Source of the DNA: Rhizobium lusitanum
GTDB lineage: Bacteria; Pseudomonadota; Alphaproteobacteria; Rhizobiales; Rhizobiaceae
Length of the DNA stretch: 64,000 nucleotides
Reading direction: 5' to 3'
Assembly (NCBI RefSeq): GCF_014189535.1
Contig: NZ_CP050308.1
Location: 3,771,001-3,835,000 of the forward strand
Under the pieces are notes generated by a model, which made no database searches, was not told the DNA's origin, and worked only from the letters and a program-made list of their open reading frames with translations. The stretch's first letter is position 1, and each line of letters starts with the position of its first letter. The position numbers were made by a program, and so were the translations under genes. Positions 27,031-35,980 of this stretch are shown here, piece after piece.

Positions 27031-28140
27031 ATGACGCCCCGGCCGGACGACGAAGGTTTCATGGCCGCGGCGATCCGTCTGTCGCGCTGGCATCTGGGGC
27101 TTACCTCCACCAATCCTTCCGTCGGCTGCGTGATCGTCAAGGACGGTGCCGTCATCGGTCGTGGCGTTACTGCGGTCGGAGGTCGGCCGCATGCCGAGAC
27201 CCAGGCGCTCGCCGACGCCGGCGAGGCGGCGAGGGGGGCCACGGCCTATGTCACCCTCGAACCCTGTTCCCATTACGGCAAGACACCGCCTTGCTCCGAG
27301 GCACTGATCGCCTATGGCGTCGCCCGGGTCGTCATCAGCGTCACCGATCCCGATCAGCGTGTTTCCGGACGCGGTATCGCCATGCTGCGTGACGCCGGGA
27401 TCGAGGTCGATACCGGCATTCTCGAGGAAGAGGGCAGGCGCGAGCTTGCCGGCTATCTCATGCGCCAGACGAGAAACCGGCCCTATGTGACTCTCAAGCT
27501 TGCCGTTTCCGCCGATGGGATGATCGGCAGGACGGGCACGGGGCAAGTGCGCATCACCGGTGACATCTCCCGCGCCCAGGTGCAGGTCCTGCGCGCCGAA
27601 AACGACGCCATTTTGGTCGGCATCGGCACGGCGATCGCCGACGATCCGGAATTGACCTGCCGCCTGCCGGGCTTGGAAGATCGAACGCCGCTGCGCATCG
27701 TCATAGACGATCAGCTTCAGCTTCCGCTCGGTGGCAAGCTCGTCAAGACGGCGCGGCAATATCCGGTCATCGCTGTCGCCGGCCATCCGCCGCCCTTCGA
27801 TGAAAATACTGACAAGGTCTTCATGGCCCGTCGCGCCGCCTTGGACGCCGCTGGAGTCGAGGTGCTGCAATCCAATTCCGGCGAACCGGGCGAGCTGCTG
27901 GAAGCGCTCGGCACACGCGGCATCTCCACCCTCCTGGTCGAAGGCGGAGCAAGGGCGGCGCAGCGCTTCCTCGATGCGGATCTGGTCGACCGCATTCTTC
28001 TCTTCCAGGGGCCGGATGCGATCGGTGAGGGTGGTATTGAATCGCCGGTCACGAAGACCAATATCCCACCCAGTTTCAGGCATATCCGCGCGAGCCAGTT
28101 TGGCGACGATCGCTGCGACGAATTTGAAAGAGGTTTTTGA
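27031..28140 (+). CDS. ribD: Bifunctional riboflavin deaminase/reductase RibD
   Basis: Carries out the deaminase and reductase steps that follow GTP cyclohydrolase II. The 369-residue protein has the CMP/dCMP-deaminase zinc site H54-A-E56 and C79/C88 (LEPCSHYGKTPPC) in its first ~145 residues, then the reductase domain from ~150 (PYVTLKLAVSADGMIG ... LLVEGGARAA). Its TGA overlaps the ATG of ribE by one base. Confidence 0.95.
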   Translation: MTPRPDDEGFMAAAIRLSRWHLGLTSTNPSVGCVIVKDGAVIGRGVTAVGGRPHAETQALADAGEAARGATAYVTLEPCSHYGKTPPCSEALIAYGVARVVISVTDPDQRVSGRGIAMLRDAGIEVDTGILEEEGRRELAGYLMRQTRNRPYVTLKLAVSADGMIGRTGTGQVRITGDISRAQVQVLRAENDAILVGIGTAIADDPELTCRLPGLEDRTPLRIVIDDQLQLPLGGKLVKTARQYPVIAVAGHPPPFDENTDKVFMARRAALDAAGVEVLQSNSGEPGELLEALGTRGISTLLVEGGARAAQRFLDADLVDRILLFQGPDAIGEGGIESPVTKTNIPPSFRHIRASQFGDDRCDEFERGF

Positions 28141-28760
28141 TGTTTACCGGAATTGTCACCGATATCGGCACGGTTGAATCCGTCTCTCCGCTGAAGGAAG
28201 GCATCAAGCTGCGCGTTGCCACCAGCTACGACCCGGCGACGATCGACATGGGCGCCTCGATCTCCCATTCCGGCATTTGCCTGACGGTGACCGGCCTGCC
28301 GGAAGCAGGCAGCAATGGCCGCTGGTTCGAAGTGGAAGCCTGGGAAGAAGCCCTGCGCTTGACCACGATCGGCAAATGGCAGGCTGGCAGCAGCATCAAC
28401 CTCGAACGCTCGCTGAAGATCGGCGACGAGCTCGGCGGCCATATCGTCTCCGGCCATGTCGACGGCAAGGCGGAAATCCTGTCGGTGACGGAGGAGGGTG
28501 ATGCCACTCGCTACCGCCTGCGCGCGCCGGAGCATCTGGCCAAATTCGTCGCTCCCAAGGGATCGATCGCGCTCGACGGCACCTCACTGACAGTCAACGC
28601 CGTCGATGGCACGGATTTCGATGTGCTTCTGATCCGCCACACGCTGGAAGTCACGACCTGGGGTGAACGCAGGGCCGGCGATTTCGTCAATTTCGAAGTC
28701 GACACCATGGCCCGCTATGCTGCGCGGCTGGCGGAATTCCCGGTCGTCCGGGAAGGCTGA
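28140..28760 (+). CDS. ribE: Riboflavin synthase alpha chain
   Basis: Dismutates two 6,7-dimethyl-8-ribityllumazine molecules to riboflavin. The 206-residue protein begins MFTGIVTDIGTVESV, the family N-terminus, and contains the two lumazine-binding repeats: SHSGICLTVTG in the first, and GDELGGHIVSGHVDG joined to IALDGTSLTVNAVDG in the second. The ATG at 28140 overlaps the ribD stop. It is named ribE or ribC depending on convention. The usual next gene, ribH, is ~1.8 kb away behind a block of reversed genes. Confidence 0.95.
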   Translation: MFTGIVTDIGTVESVSPLKEGIKLRVATSYDPATIDMGASISHSGICLTVTGLPEAGSNGRWFEVEAWEEALRLTTIGKWQAGSSINLERSLKIGDELGGHIVSGHVDGKAEILSVTEEGDATRYRLRAPEHLAKFVAPKGSIALDGTSLTVNAVDGTDFDVLLIRHTLEVTTWGERRAGDFVNFEVDTMARYAARLAEFPVVREG

Positions 28761-28772
28761 TTTTCGAGCTTG

Positions 28773-29258
28773 TCAGACGAACGATTTTTCCATGCGAAAG
28801 TTTGGAAGGGTCTGCCCCCGTTTTTCCACTGTTTGAGCGGCCAGGACGATAAACCCCTTTCGTTCGAAGAAGGGGCGGGCGGTGAGGCTGGCCTCGGTGA
28901 AAATCCGCCGGTGCCCTTGACCCCTGGCGGCTGCTTCCACGGCTTCCAAGAGTAGGCTGGCGACGCCCTTGCCTTGATGATCAGGGTGGACGAACATCAT
29001 GTCCAGGCAGCCATCCGCTTTGAGATCGGCAAAACCGACGGGCTGGGTGTCATGGATCGCCAGCCATGTCGGTCTGCTGGCGCGCCATTCTGCCCAGACC
29101 CCGGCGTCGTCGACCTTCGCCCAGGCATCGATTTGTGCGGGATTGTAATCCTTCGACGCGATCTCCCGAATTGCCCTCAGGAAAATGTCGATGGTCGCGC
29201 CAGCGTCTGCGGGGCTATATTCCCGAATGCCGATGTCATGCTGTGAACTCATGGGCAT
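28773..29258 (-). CDS. GNAT family N-acetyltransferase
   Basis: A 161-residue acetyltransferase of the PhnO/YafP type. The acetyl-CoA site is MMFVHPDHQGKGVASLLLEAV (in parts; the R/Q-x-x-G-x-G/A loop is HQGKGVA), followed by the C-terminal FFERKGFIVL block. The start at 29258 is chosen for GAAGGG four bases upstream; ATG 29252 is an alternative. It is the last gene of a three-gene minus-strand block inserted between ribE and ribH. Substrate unknown. Confidence 0.88.
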   Translation of the reverse strand: MPMSSQHDIGIREYSPADAGATIDIFLRAIREIASKDYNPAQIDAWAKVDDAGVWAEWRASRPTWLAIHDTQPVGFADLKADGCLDMMFVHPDHQGKGVASLLLEAVEAAARGQGHRRIFTEASLTARPFFERKGFIVLAAQTVEKRGQTLPNFRMEKSFV

Positions 29259-29284
29259 CGATCCCTTCGGCGGTCGCGGCCGCT

Positions 29285-29857
29285 TTATTTCCATCGCTCG
29301 AGCATGACGTTCGTTCCACCCTTGTAGACAGTCTCGCCGATCCGGCGGAAACCGACCTTTTCGGCGACCCGCAGCGATGGGGTGTTTTCAGGGTCGATGA
29401 TGCAGGTCATGCGCCGGTCCGCGAAGGTCCCGTCGGCCCATGCGATTGCCGCTCGGATGGCCTCGGTTGCGTAGCCTTTGCCTTGTAATGGCGGCGAGAT
29501 GGCCCAGCCTGTCTCCAGGGTGCCCTCCGTCGTCGGATTCATGTCGCGATGGGAGTCCAGAAAGCCCGCCTCGCCGACAAAGCGGCCACTGCCGCGCTCC
29601 TCGATGGCGAAGAAAGCGAAGCCCAGATGATGCCACATGCCGGTATAGCGCAGGAAACGCGCCCATGTCTGCTCGCGTGACAGCGGTTCACCACCGACGA
29701 AGCGCATCAGGTCGTTCTGTTTCCAGAAGTCGGCATAATCCTCGAACTCCTCCAGCCGGTGGGCGCGCAGGATCAAGCGCTCTGTCGTCAAGGTGGGAAT
29801 GATGGTCATGGTGGGGGCGATTTCCTTCCTTTCGGGCATTGCAGAACTCATGCTCAT
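29285..29857 (-). CDS. GNAT family acetyltransferase, RimJ-like
   Basis: A 190-residue protein of the Acetyltransf_3 group. It shows the RimJ/RimL opening TLTTERLILRAHRLEEFEDY, the acetyl-CoA loop PPLQGKGYATEAI, and the C-terminal NTPSLRVAEKVGF. The start at 29857 has GGGAG upstream and lies just past the cupin stop; a start at 29809 (MTIIPTLTTERL) fits the domain equally well. Substrate unknown. It is the middle gene of the reversed block between ribE and ribH. Confidence 0.88.
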   Translation of the reverse strand: MSMSSAMPERKEIAPTMTIIPTLTTERLILRAHRLEEFEDYADFWKQNDLMRFVGGEPLSREQTWARFLRYTGMWHHLGFAFFAIEERGSGRFVGEAGFLDSHRDMNPTTEGTLETGWAISPPLQGKGYATEAIRAAIAWADGTFADRRMTCIIDPENTPSLRVAEKVGFRRIGETVYKGGTNVMLERWK

Positions 29858-29861
29858 CGTC

Positions 29862-30359
29862 TCATGCTCCCGGTTCGCCATCCCAATAATCAACAGGCGC
29901 CCCGTCACGGCCGATAAAGCGGAACCGTGTCTCATTGGCCCGGTTGGTCTTCGCCAGGAATTTGCCGGAGTCGGGATATTCGACGATCTCCGTTTGTGCC
30001 TTGGTCGAGATGGCAAGATAGATCAGCACGCCCGGACCGGTGTTGATAAGCTGGTGAGCGGTTTCGTGGCCGCCGGCCGGAGCCCCCAGCACATCGCCCT
30101 TTGCTACGGCAAAGCGCTCGCTCCCGAAGCGATATTCGCCTTCGCCGTCGATGATGACGAAAAGCTCTTCTTCGACATGATGATTGTGAAACGGACAGCC
30201 TGATTTGCCAGGCGGCACTTCGTTGTAGCTGATGCCGAGATCCCTGAGGCCGAGCAATGCGCCGAAAGAGGCGTCGCTGCCGGCAAAAAAATCTCCCTGC
30301 TGCCAATGGTCGAGCTGAAGCTCGCCAATATTGACGGCGCGTCTGGTCTTCTTTGTCAT
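29862..30359 (-). CDS. Cupin domain protein
   Basis: A 165-residue single-cupin protein. Metal ligands are seen in GCPFHNHHVEEELFVIIDGEGEYRFG (read in two parts: HNHHVEEE and the Gly-rich turn) and in the second motif GGHETAHQLINTGPG. Tyr, Trp and acidic residues follow (VDYWDGE). The start at 30359 is preceded by GGGAGAG. It is the first gene of the cupin-GNAT-GNAT block and is divergent from ribH (200 bp between starts). No enzymatic role can be assigned. Confidence 0.87.
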   Translation of the reverse strand: MTKKTRRAVNIGELQLDHWQQGDFFAGSDASFGALLGLRDLGISYNEVPPGKSGCPFHNHHVEEELFVIIDGEGEYRFGSERFAVAKGDVLGAPAGGHETAHQLINTGPGVLIYLAISTKAQTEIVEYPDSGKFLAKTNRANETRFRFIGRDGAPVDYWDGEPGA

Positions 30360-30558
30360 GAGGCTCTCCCTTGCCGGTGGTGAATTATTATCGAAGCGAG
30401 TGGGGCGGTGGAAGATACAATTTCCAGCAAGGCCCGATCTTCCCCAAATCCCGATCGGAATCGGGGCAGATAGCTGAAAAACACTTGCCAAGCGCGGCTC
30501 GCCGTGGTTTGACCCGCCGTTATCGGTGCTGCCCGCCCTCTCATTCCGCAGGTAACGT

Positions 30559-31014
30559 ATGTCCAGCTCTACCAATGCCCACATTCTGATCGTGGAAGCC
30601 CGCTTCTACGACGATATGGCTGACGCTCTTCTCGATGGCGCCAAGGCCGCACTTGAAGAGGCCGGAGCGACCTATGACATCGTCACCGTGCCCGGCGCGC
30701 TGGAGATTCCGGCTGCCATCGCGATGGCGCTTGATGGTGGCGACAGTGGCGGCACGCAGTATGATGGTTATGTCGCGCTCGGCATGGTCATTCGCGGCGA
30801 GACCTATCATTTCGATATCGTCGCCAATGAATCCTCGCGCGCGCTGATGGATCTGGCTGTGAGCGAATCCCTGGCAATCGGCAATGGTATCCTCACCGTC
30901 GAGAACGACGACCAGGCTTGGGCGCGTGCGCGCCGTTCGGACAAGGACAAGGGCGGCTTTGCCGCTCGCGCGGCGCTGACGATGATCGCGCTGAAACAAA
31001 AGTTGGGTGCATAA
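30559..31014 (+). CDS. ribH: 6,7-dimethyl-8-ribityllumazine synthase
   Basis: Makes the lumazine precursor of riboflavin. The 151-residue protein shows the substrate motifs VPGALEIP and [17 protein letters not shown] (His84 catalytic region) and the C-terminal [11 protein letters not shown]. It resembles the RibH1 type that forms part of the housekeeping operon with nusB. Because it is separated from ribE by reversed genes it needs its own promoter in 30360-30558. Confidence 0.95.
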   Translation: MSSSTNAHILIVEARFYDDMADALLDGAKAALEEAGATYDIVTVPGALEIPAAIAMALDGGDSGGTQYDGYVALGMVIRGETYHFDIVANESSRALMDLAVSESLAIGNGILTVENDDQAWARARRSDKDKGGFAARAALTMIALKQKLGA

Positions 31015-31018
31015 GCTC

Positions 31019-31501
31019 ATGAGTAATCAGGATAACGAGCGACCGGCAAAGACCGCGAACCAGCGGGGGGCAGCCCGCCTTGCCGCCGTTCAGGCGCTGT
31101 ATCAGATGGATATTGGTGGAACCGGCGTGCTGGAGGTGGTGGCCGAATACGAGGCGCACCGTCTCGGGCAGGAGCTGGATGGCGATACCTATCTGAAGGC
31201 CGACGCATCCTGGTTTCGTTCCATCGTCTCCGGCGTCGTGCGCGAGCAGACCCGGCTGGATCCCTTGATCGGTTCCGCGCTTCAGGACGATTGGGCGCTG
31301 TCGCGCCTCGACAGCACCGTGCGCGCCATCCTGCGCGCCGGCACGTTCGAGATTCTCGACCGCAAGGATGTCCCGGTCGCGGTCATCGTTACCGAATATG
31401 TCGAGATCGCCCACGCCTTCTTTGATGATGATGAGCCTAAGCTCGTCAACGCCGTGCTCGATCGAATCGCCAAGCAAGTTCGCGGCGAAGCGAAGAAATA
31501 A
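31019..31501 (+). CDS. nusB: Transcription antitermination protein NusB
   Basis: Binds boxA of rRNA leader transcripts with NusE. The 160-residue all-helical protein shows [17 protein letters not shown] near the start, [20 protein letters not shown] in the middle and [20 protein letters not shown], all family blocks. ATG 31019 lies 4 nt after the ribH stop, giving a ribH-nusB operon. Confidence 0.95.
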   Translation: MSNQDNERPAKTANQRGAARLAAVQALYQMDIGGTGVLEVVAEYEAHRLGQELDGDTYLKADASWFRSIVSGVVREQTRLDPLIGSALQDDWALSRLDSTVRAILRAGTFEILDRKDVPVAVIVTEYVEIAHAFFDDDEPKLVNAVLDRIAKQVRGEAKK

Positions 31502-31585
31502 GCAGCGATGTCGGCGCCGTTGATGGCGCCGTCTACTTTCGTTTGCTTCGTTCGCGCCTGATTTCAGCTACGAATGTTCTTTTGA

Positions 31586-31616
31586 ACCGCCATCGGGTGT
31601 TTTACCCGTGGGCGGT
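31586..31616. terminator. Hairpin after nusB
   Basis: ACCGCC-A-TCGGGT, loop GTTTT, ACCCG-T-GGGCGGT: a strong two-part stem ~85 nt after nusB. A T-rich stretch but no uninterrupted T-run follows, so it may be a terminator or part of the long leader of hppA. Confidence 0.5.
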
Positions 31617-31699
31617 CTTGACGCGACGTTTTCCCAAACGCAATCTCCGTTATGCACATCTGTCGACCGCCTTGGAGGAGGGGGGTCACCGTTGTCGCA

Positions 31700-31734
31700 G
31701 GCGGCCGGAGGAGGAGTGAACCGCCGGCTTTTTT
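31700..31734 (+). promoter_or_regulatory. Terminator-like hairpin in the hppA leader
   Basis: GGCGG (31700-31704) can pair with CCGCC (31721-31725), or GCCGG (31703-31707) with CCGGC (31724-31728); the second pairing is followed directly by TTTTTT and then by the hppA ribosome-binding site GGAGGG (31735-31740). The two pairings exclude each other. This is the layout of an attenuator, but no known riboswitch was recognised. Confidence 0.4.
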
Positions 31735-31750
31735 GGAGGGAAAAAGCGAA

Positions 31751-33889
31751 ATGTCGATTCTTTTTGGTGTTATCGCGTGCGGATTGCTCTCGTTGGTTTA
31801 TGCCATCTGGACAACCCGGTCGGTGCTTGCCGCCGATCAGGGCAGTGCACGCATGCAGGAGATTGCGGGTTATATTCGAGAGGGCGCGCAGGCCTATCTA
31901 GCGCGTCAATATAGGACCATCGCGATTGTCGGCGTCATCGTTTTCATCGCGGTATGGCTTTTACTTTCGGCCGAAGCCGCTTTCGGTTTCCTGATCGGCG
32001 CGGTCCTGTCGGGCGCCGCCGGTTTCATCGGCATGCACGTCTCCGTGCGCGCCAACGTCCGCACCGCGCAGGCCGCATCGCACAGCCTGTCAGCTGGTCT
32101 CGATATCGCCTTCAAGTCGGGCGCCATCACCGGCATGCTGGTCGCCGGCCTGGCGCTGCTGGGTGTTTCCATCTACTTCTACGTGCTGACCGGTATTCTC
32201 GGCCATGAGCCGGGCTCGCGCGATGTCATCGATGCGCTGGTGTCGCTCGGTTTCGGTGCATCGCTGATTTCGATCTTCGCCCGTCTTGGCGGCGGCATCT
32301 TCACCAAGGGTGCCGACGTCGGCGGCGACCTCGTCGGCAAGGTGGAAGCAGGCATTCCCGAGGACGATCCGCGCAATCCCGCCACCATTGCCGATAACGT
32401 CGGCGATAACGTCGGCGATTGCGCCGGCATGGCCGCCGACCTGTTCGAAACCTATGCGGTTTCCGTTGTCGCGACCATGGTTCTCGCGGCGATCTTCTTC
32501 GCCGGTACGCCGGTACTTGCCTCCGCCATGGTTTATCCCCTGGCGATCTGCGGCACCTGCATCATCACCTCGATTATCGGCACCTTCTTCGTCAAGCTCG
32601 GCGCCAATGGTTCGATCATGGGAGCGCTCTACAAGGGGCTGATCGCCACGGGCCTCCTGTCGATCATCGGCCTTGGCGTTGCCACGCAGCTGACCGTCGG
32701 CTGGGGTTCGATTGGCGCTGTCGCAGGTTTCGATATCACCGGAACGAACCTCTTCCTCTGCGGTATCGTCGGGCTGATCGTCACGGCGCTGATCGTCGTG
32801 ATTACCGAATACTACACCGGGACCAACAAGCGGCCTGTCAACTCCATTGCCCAGGCCTCCGTCACCGGTCACGGCACCAACGTCATCCAGGGCCTGGCCG
32901 TCTCGCTTGAATCGACGGCACTGCCGGCGATCGTCATCGTCGGCGGCATTCTCGCCACCTATCAGCTCGGCGGCCTGTTCGGCACGGGCATTGCCGTCAC
33001 CGCCATGCTCGGCCTTGCCGGCATGATCGTTGCGCTCGATGCCTTCGGCCCGGTCACCGACAATGCCGGCGGCATCGCCGAAATGTCGCATCTCCCGCCG
33101 GAAGTGCGCAAATCGACCGATGCGCTGGATGCGGTCGGCAACACCACCAAAGCGGTGACGAAGGGCTATGCCATTGGCTCAGCGGGTCTCGGCGCGCTGG
33201 TGCTGTTCGCCGCCTATTCGAACGACTTGAAATATTTCGCATCGCACGGCGATCAGTTTCCTTATTTCGCCGATGTAGGGACGATCTCTTTCGATCTTTC
33301 CAACCCTTACGTCGTCGCCGGTCTGCTGTTCGGTGGGCTTATCCCCTATCTCTTCGGCGGCATTGCCATGACGGCCGTCGGCCGTGCCGCAAGCGCGATC
33401 GTCGAGGAGGTGCGCAGGCAGTTCCGCGAGAAGCCGGGCATCATGCTGGGCACGGAGCGTCCAGATTACGGCCGTGCTGTCGATCTTCTGACCAAGGCCG
33501 CCATTCGCGAGATGATCGTCCCATCGCTGTTGCCGGTGCTGGCGCCGCTCGTCGTCTATTTCGGCGTGCTGCTGATCTCCGGTTCCAAGGCTTCGGCCTT
33601 CGCGGCACTGGGAGCCTCATTGCTGGGGGTCATCATCAACGGCCTGTTCGTCGCCATTTCCATGACGTCGGGTGGTGGTGCCTGGGACAACGCCAAGAAG
33701 AGCTTCGAAGACGGCTTTGTCGACAAGGATGGCACTCGCCACATGAAGGGCTCGGAGGCGCACAAGGCGTCCGTCACCGGCGATACCGTCGGCGATCCCT
33801 ATAAGGATACGGCTGGCCCCGCGGTCAACCCGGCGATCAAGATCACCAATATCGTCGCGCTGTTGCTGCTTGCCGTTCTCGCCGGATAA
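31751..33889 (+). CDS. hppA: Membrane-bound proton-translocating pyrophosphatase
   Basis: Couples hydrolysis of inorganic pyrophosphate to proton pumping. The 712-residue protein has some 15-16 hydrophobic helices. Pyrophosphate-binding motifs are seen: [18 protein letters not shown] (D-x7-K loop), [17 protein letters not shown], and near the C-terminus [22 protein letters not shown] (in parts). Lys467 in [10 protein letters not shown] is the marker of the K+-independent H+ pump subfamily (Ala in K+-dependent ones). ATG 31751 is chosen for the GGAGGG 11 nt upstream and family length; the frame is open from 31652. Confidence 0.96.
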   Translation: MSILFGVIACGLLSLVYAIWTTRSVLAADQGSARMQEIAGYIREGAQAYLARQYRTIAIVGVIVFIAVWLLLSAEAAFGFLIGAVLSGAAGFIGMHVSVRANVRTAQAASHSLSAGLDIAFKSGAITGMLVAGLALLGVSIYFYVLTGILGHEPGSRDVIDALVSLGFGASLISIFARLGGGIFTKGADVGGDLVGKVEAGIPEDDPRNPATIADNVGDNVGDCAGMAADLFETYAVSVVATMVLAAIFFAGTPVLASAMVYPLAICGTCIITSIIGTFFVKLGANGSIMGALYKGLIATGLLSIIGLGVATQLTVGWGSIGAVAGFDITGTNLFLCGIVGLIVTALIVVITEYYTGTNKRPVNSIAQASVTGHGTNVIQGLAVSLESTALPAIVIVGGILATYQLGGLFGTGIAVTAMLGLAGMIVALDAFGPVTDNAGGIAEMSHLPPEVRKSTDALDAVGNTTKAVTKGYAIGSAGLGALVLFAAYSNDLKYFASHGDQFPYFADVGTISFDLSNPYVVAGLLFGGLIPYLFGGIAMTAVGRAASAIVEEVRRQFREKPGIMLGTERPDYGRAVDLLTKAAIREMIVPSLLPVLAPLVVYFGVLLISGSKASAFAALGASLLGVIINGLFVAISMTSGGGAWDNAKKSFEDGFVDKDGTRHMKGSEAHKASVTGDTVGDPYKDTAGPAVNPAIKITNIVALLLLAVLAG

Positions 33890-33910
33890 GGGCGGAAGAG
33901 GTCACCAATG

Positions 33911-33945
33911 AAAAACCCGCGAAGCTTGCGCCTCGCGGGTTTTTT
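33911..33945. terminator. Bidirectional terminator between hppA and bamE
   Basis: AAAAACCCGCGA, short loop, TCGCGGGTTTTTT between convergent genes. Clear on both strands. Confidence 0.92.
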
Positions 33946-33962
33946 GATGCGGTCTATCCGGC

Positions 33963-34472
33963 TTATTGGCCCGGATTGAGATTGTTGAGGAAGTTCTTCG
34001 CACCGTTGATGCCGTTGCCGCCGCCCTGCAGAATCTGTTGCAGGAAGGTGATTTCGCGGCCGCCAGTCGGTGTCGTACGGCTGATCATGTCGAAGACCCT
34101 GCCGTCCTTCAGCGAGTAATTGGCTTCCTGCTTAACGACGCCATCCTTGTCGAAGTAGATCGCCAGAATGTTCTGGTCGACCAGCTTCGGCTTCATGAAG
34201 GCCACGGAGCGGGTGCGCTTCTGGGATATGTAATAGAAGACTTCGCCGTCGAAGGTCGCCGTCGTTGATGGCGTACCGAGCGAAAGCAGCACTTGCTCGC
34301 GGCTCGAGCCGACAGGCACGAGGTTGAGCGCTTGCTGATCGAAGATGTAGCCGTTGTTCATGACCTCTGTGGTCTTGCAACTCGTAAGCCCCGCGGTCCC
34401 GATCACCAGGGCGATGGCGGCACTGCTGATGAAAGTTCTGTCAGACTTGAAATACCGTTTCGTCAACGACAT
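33963..34472 (-). CDS. bamE: Outer-membrane assembly lipoprotein BamE (SmpA/OmlA)
   Basis: Lipoprotein subunit of the BAM complex that inserts beta-barrel proteins. The 169-residue precursor has a lipobox GLTSC with Cys32 as acylation site. The SmpA/OmlA fold shows GYIFDQQALNLVPVGSSREQVLLSLGTPS (in parts) and the strands FYYISQKRTRSVAF and ILAIYFDKDGVV. The Gly/Asn-rich tail beyond ~145 is usual in rhizobial members. It is divergent from the downstream chaperone gene (280 bp). Confidence 0.92.
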   Translation of the reverse strand: MSLTKRYFKSDRTFISSAAIALVIGTAGLTSCKTTEVMNNGYIFDQQALNLVPVGSSREQVLLSLGTPSTTATFDGEVFYYISQKRTRSVAFMKPKLVDQNILAIYFDKDGVVKQEANYSLKDGRVFDMISRTTPTGGREITFLQQILQGGGNGINGAKNFLNNLNPGQ

Positions 34473-34751
34473 CCCATCTCCCCTAATGAATCAAACCGAT
34501 GGCCGGGTGGCCACTAAGATCTTGCTGTGCACATCATTGTGGCCTTTCCGCGATTGGGTAAGGCATCAGTGATGTTGTTCGGCACTCTTCATCACCAATC
34601 ATGCACTGTGTGACGACGGGTCGGGGCGGGGCCTTGAAGCGGGCACAAACGGCATTGCAATTCGCGCCTGCTTCGGTAAACCAGCTTTCAAGTGGATGCA
34701 ACAAGGCCAAGCGCGGCGCGGCGCTCTGAATGGCCAATTCCGGGAATTTTC

Positions 34752-35309
34752 ATGATTTTTGGGCTGTTCCGCAAAAGAAATCACAATCGGATCATCGTCG
34801 TCAGACAATATGATGTTCTGACCGCGATGGCGCGTCAGCCGGTTTTCTATACCGACTACGACGTGCCGGACACGGTCATGGGCCGTTTCGAACTGCTGTC
34901 GGCGGTGATGATCCTGTTTTTTCGCCGTACGCGCTCGTCGGCGACCAGCGGCCAGGAACTTGCACAGGAAATTATCGATGCCTTTTTCGAGGATATCGAT
35001 TATTCCATCCGCGAACTTGGTATAGGTGACAACAGCGTGCCGAAGCGGATGAAGAAACTGGCTGGCATGTTTTATGGGCGGCTCGAAAGCTACGCGGCCG
35101 CCATGGACGGTAACGATCGCGATGCGCTGGCCACAGCGCTTCAGCGCAACATCTACCCCACGGCGGGTGAAGAGGCTCCCTCGATGCTTGGCCTGGCAGA
35201 CTGGATGATGGTGGCGGAGGCGCATCTGGCGGCCGTGACGGAAGGTGAGATCGCCACCGGTTCGGCAATCCTTCCGCAGCCTGGCGGGATCGACAAAGAC
35301 GTAGCCTAG
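34752..35309 (+). CDS. Ubiquinol-cytochrome c chaperone (CBP3-like)
   Basis: Assembly factor for the cytochrome bc1 complex, homologous to mitochondrial CBP3/UQCC1. The 185-residue protein begins MIFGLFRKRNHN and contains the family core YTDYDVPDTVMGRFELL, QELAQEIIDAFFEDIDYSIRE (in parts) and the VPKRMKKLAGMFYGRLESY segment. The ATG at 34752 is chosen because the family begins here. It lies 11 nt before the DUF177 gene, an order conserved in Rhizobiales. Confidence 0.88.
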   Translation: MIFGLFRKRNHNRIIVVRQYDVLTAMARQPVFYTDYDVPDTVMGRFELLSAVMILFFRRTRSSATSGQELAQEIIDAFFEDIDYSIRELGIGDNSVPKRMKKLAGMFYGRLESYAAAMDGNDRDALATALQRNIYPTAGEEAPSMLGLADWMMVAEAHLAAVTEGEIATGSAILPQPGGIDKDVA

Positions 35310-35320
35310 GAGACAAAAAA

Positions 35321-35878
35321 ATGAAGAAACCGAACTCCGACGAAACGCCCTTTTCCTATCCGGTAAAAGTCGGCCATATCTCCGCCAATCCGGTGGAGGT
35401 TCGTCTCAAAGCCGATAACCGGGAGCTTGAGGGTCTCGCCAAGCTTTGGGATGTGCTCTCCGTGCCGAAACTCGAGGCGGATCTGAAGATTGCCCGATGG
35501 AAGCGCGATGGGGTTCGCCTCAAGGGCAATGTGCGCGCAAAGATCGTTCAGGCCTGCGTTGTCACGCTGGAGCCGGTCGAATCGGAAATCAACGAGGAAT
35601 TCGAGCAAATCTTCGTCCCCGAGGGGTCGAAGCTGGCGCGGATGCCATCTGTGGATGCCGGAGAAATGGTGCTTGATCCGGATGGTGCGGATCTTCCGGA
35701 AACCTTCACCGGCGATACGATCGACGCCGGTGCGGCCGTCGCGGAATTTGCTGCGCTTGGTATCGATCCTTACCCGCGCAAGCCCGGTATCGCGTTTGAA
35801 GACCACATCGAAGACACAGGCGAAGATGACAAGAAGCCCTCGCCATTCGCTGTCCTGAAGGACTGGAAAAAGGAATAG
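35321..35878 (+). CDS. DUF177/YceD family protein
   Basis: A 185-residue member of the YceD family, in E. coli and plants linked to 23S rRNA accumulation. The N-terminal region FSYPVKVGHISANPVEVRL is followed by the core VRLKGNVRAKIVQACVVTLEPV with the conserved Cys and IFVPEG. The usual next genes rpmF-plsX are represented here by plsX alone, 102 nt downstream. Cotranscription with the preceding chaperone gene is likely. Confidence 0.88.
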   Translation: MKKPNSDETPFSYPVKVGHISANPVEVRLKADNRELEGLAKLWDVLSVPKLEADLKIARWKRDGVRLKGNVRAKIVQACVVTLEPVESEINEEFEQIFVPEGSKLARMPSVDAGEMVLDPDGADLPETFTGDTIDAGAAVAEFAALGIDPYPRKPGIAFEDHIEDTGEDDKKPSPFAVLKDWKKE

Positions 35879-35980
35879 ACACCCCCGGCAATTGAACACA
35901 ATTCAGTTGTAACGCGGGGAGAAACCGGTATTTTGACGCCGATTTCGCCGGATCCGGCGGACAAGAAGGACTAGGGACGC

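Noticed and set aside
31511..31530. GGCGCC...GGCGCC pairing directly after nusB as a terminator
   Set aside because: A self-complementary 6-mer repeated once with a short spacer and no T-run; the hairpin at 31586-31616 is the stronger candidate.
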